From NCBI GenBank assembly GCA_031273485.1, contig JAISRS010000028.1, positions 1 to 7,466 of the forward strand: 7,466 nucleotides of DNA. Direction: 5' to 3'. Numbering within the stretch: position 1 is the stretch's first letter; each line of letters starts with the position of its first letter. Below are positions 7,021 to 7,466 of the stretch, in pieces. The position numbers were made by a program, and so were the translations under genes. The notes under the pieces are model-generated. The model was not told the DNA's origin. It searched no databases and saw only the letters and a program-made list of their open reading frames with translations. This DNA is from Prevotellaceae bacterium (GTDB lineage: Bacteria > Bacteroidota > Bacteroidia > Bacteroidales > UBA932).

Positions 7021-7142
7021 ACATATTATTATGTAATAAATCTGATTACAGTAAAGGCAAGCCAAAAATGAGATTAGCCGTATGTGTATTAGGAAGGCAA
7101 CATTTCATTTAACTGCGATATGCTGAGCGGTGGGTGCTTTCT
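7021..7142. other. Intergenic transition with no gene seen
   Basis: About 120 bp between the TPR stop and the first small ORF of the right edge. It is AT-rich at first (ACATA-TTAT-TATGT is a weak AT-only inverted repeat at 7021-7034) and becomes GC-rich from about 7113. I find no convincing terminator with a T-run, no promoter with both boxes, and no tRNA. It probably contains the boundary between the TerY-P island and the neighbouring locus. Confidence 0.5.
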
Positions 7143-7232
7143 ATGTTTATAGCAAAAGCGCCGCGCCCTCTAAAGCCGAAAGCATCCGCGCCCCGGCTTA
7201 AAACAGGAATACGGAAGGAGCCATCTGAATAA
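7143..7232 (+). CDS. Possible 29-residue basic, proline-rich peptide
   Basis: An ATG-initiated ORF of 29 codons (7143-7232) giving a basic peptide rich in Lys, Arg, Pro and Ala (APRPLKPKASAPR in the middle). The only ribosome-binding-like sequence upstream is the weak GGTGGGT at about 7130. Its last 8 bases overlap the start of the next ORF. I do not recognise it, and a chance ORF in GC-rich sequence is a fair alternative. It is listed because the three ORFs at this end form an overlapping chain on one strand. Confidence 0.2.
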   Translation: MFIAKAPRPLKPKASAPRLKTGIRKEPSE

Positions 7233-7428
7233 GAGCCGCCGCCTTTGTCAACAGGCGGAATGGCTATGTCAGTACGTACTGTCGATGAAAAGCCGGACGC
7301 ACCGGACTAAAGACAAACCACGCATTGAGAGGTTCCTGGAATCCGCACTTGACCGCATCCGCGCAACCCGCTACTCTGACACAAGCGGCCCGCAGACAGC
7401 GGTGCGCCGCCAAATAAGGAGCCGATAA
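7225..7428 (+). CDS. Small basic hypothetical protein with CTG start
   Basis: An ORF of 67 sense codons, open since a TAA at 7171-7173. The proposed start is CTG at 7225, 4 nt after GGAAGGAG (7213-7220), the strongest Shine-Dalgarno sequence nearby; no ATG, GTG or TTG lies upstream in frame. An internal ATG at 7285 would give 47 residues but has no ribosome binding site. The product is basic, with a helical-looking N-terminus (CQQAEWLCQYVLSMKSR) and a middle segment resembling an amphipathic helix (IERFLESALDRIR). Its TAA overlaps the next ATG as TAATG, with AAGGAG inside its own 3' end, a typical translational-coupling arrangement that supports it as a real gene. I do not recognise the family. 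Its GC content and basic character differ from everything to the left, suggesting a separate operon, perhaps of a mobile element. Confidence 0.5.
   Translation: MNKSRRLCQQAEWLCQYVLSMKSRTHRTKDKPRIERFLESALDRIRATRYSDTSGPQTAVRRQIRSR
7416..7421 (+). promoter_or_regulatory. Ribosome binding site of the gene leaving the window
   Basis: AAGGAG ends 6 nt before ATG 7428. It decides in favour of a real gene start at the window edge and lies within the preceding small ORF. Confidence 0.6.
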
Positions 7429-7466
7429 TGGTATCACCGTTAGTCAGAAGGACAGCCGTAACAGGC
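7428..7466 (+). CDS. Start of a gene truncated by the window edge
   Basis: ATG at 7428 opens a frame that remains open for the 13 codons left in the window (MVSPLVRRTAVTG). It is preceded by a good Shine-Dalgarno sequence and overlaps the previous stop by one base. Too little is visible to propose a function. Confidence 0.5.
   Translation, partial: MVSPLVRRTAVTG

Noticed and set aside
7021..7034. ACATA-TTAT-TATGT hairpin as a terminator of the operon
   Set aside because: The stem is 5 bp of nearly pure A/T and no T-run follows, so it would not be stable enough for intrinsic termination.
7068..7112. 14-codon ATG frame (MRLAVCVLGRQHFI)
   Set aside because: Too short, no proper ribosome binding site and no link to the neighbouring frames.
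7173..7199. AAGCCG...CGGCTT inverted repeat as a regulatory hairpin
   Set aside because: The stem is only 6 bp with a 15-nt loop in GC-rich sequence, no T-run follows, and it lies within possible coding frames. Chance is likely.
1..7466. CRISPR array, tRNA, rRNA, transposase or integrase
   Set aside because: I found no spaced direct repeats, cloverleaf-like sequence, rRNA-like sequence or recombinase motif on either strand.

Overview
The window is bacterial. It holds seven complete, co-directional, tightly packed genes on the + strand (5-7020), then a short right-hand region of different character (7021-7466) with what look like small overlapping ORFs. Codon use and base composition (about 43% GC in a sampled 60-base line of the left half, about 28% in the TPR gene, about 60% at the right edge) suggest a low-to-medium GC bacterium carrying an accessory island. 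I cannot name the genus; an anaerobic Firmicute or a spirochaete would fit, but this is a weak inference.

The core (319-3884) is a TerY-P type phosphorylation triad: a stand-alone TerY-C-like zinc-cluster protein (319-705), a Ser/Thr kinase-like protein with a C-terminal zinc ribbon (717-1991), a TerY-like von Willebrand A protein with a complete MIDAS (2016-2735), and a PP2C phosphatase with its metal ligands in place (2739-3884). From memory, this kinase/PP2C/VWA grouping was described by comparative genomics as linked to tellurite-resistance (Ter) type stress systems, and TerY-P was later listed among anti-phage defence systems. A small membrane-anchored zinc-ribbon protein (5-322) precedes it with an ATGA overlap, so the transcription unit probably begins outside the window.

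Downstream (3920-7020) come two much more AT-rich genes without recognised enzymatic domains. The first (255 aa) carries two copies of a helical module of about 50 residues. The second (789 aa) begins with a third copy of that module at exactly the same residue position and continues into about 16-17 TPR units that are themselves an ancient tandem duplication of about 342 residues. They overlap by 37 nt and look like a co-inherited pair, plausibly the sensor, scaffold or effector side of the phospho-switch. The junction between the triad and this pair (3881-3926) carries a perfect 10-bp inverted repeat that includes the start codon of the first gene.

Working model (inference): kinase and PP2C set the phosphorylation state of a target, the VWA and TerY-C proteins assemble the complex in a metal-dependent way, and the repeat proteins provide target recognition or output. 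After 7020 the composition rises sharply in GC. A 67-codon ORF with a good Shine-Dalgarno sequence but a CTG start, coupled through TAATG to a gene that runs off the window, suggests a neighbouring and unrelated (possibly mobile-element) operon.
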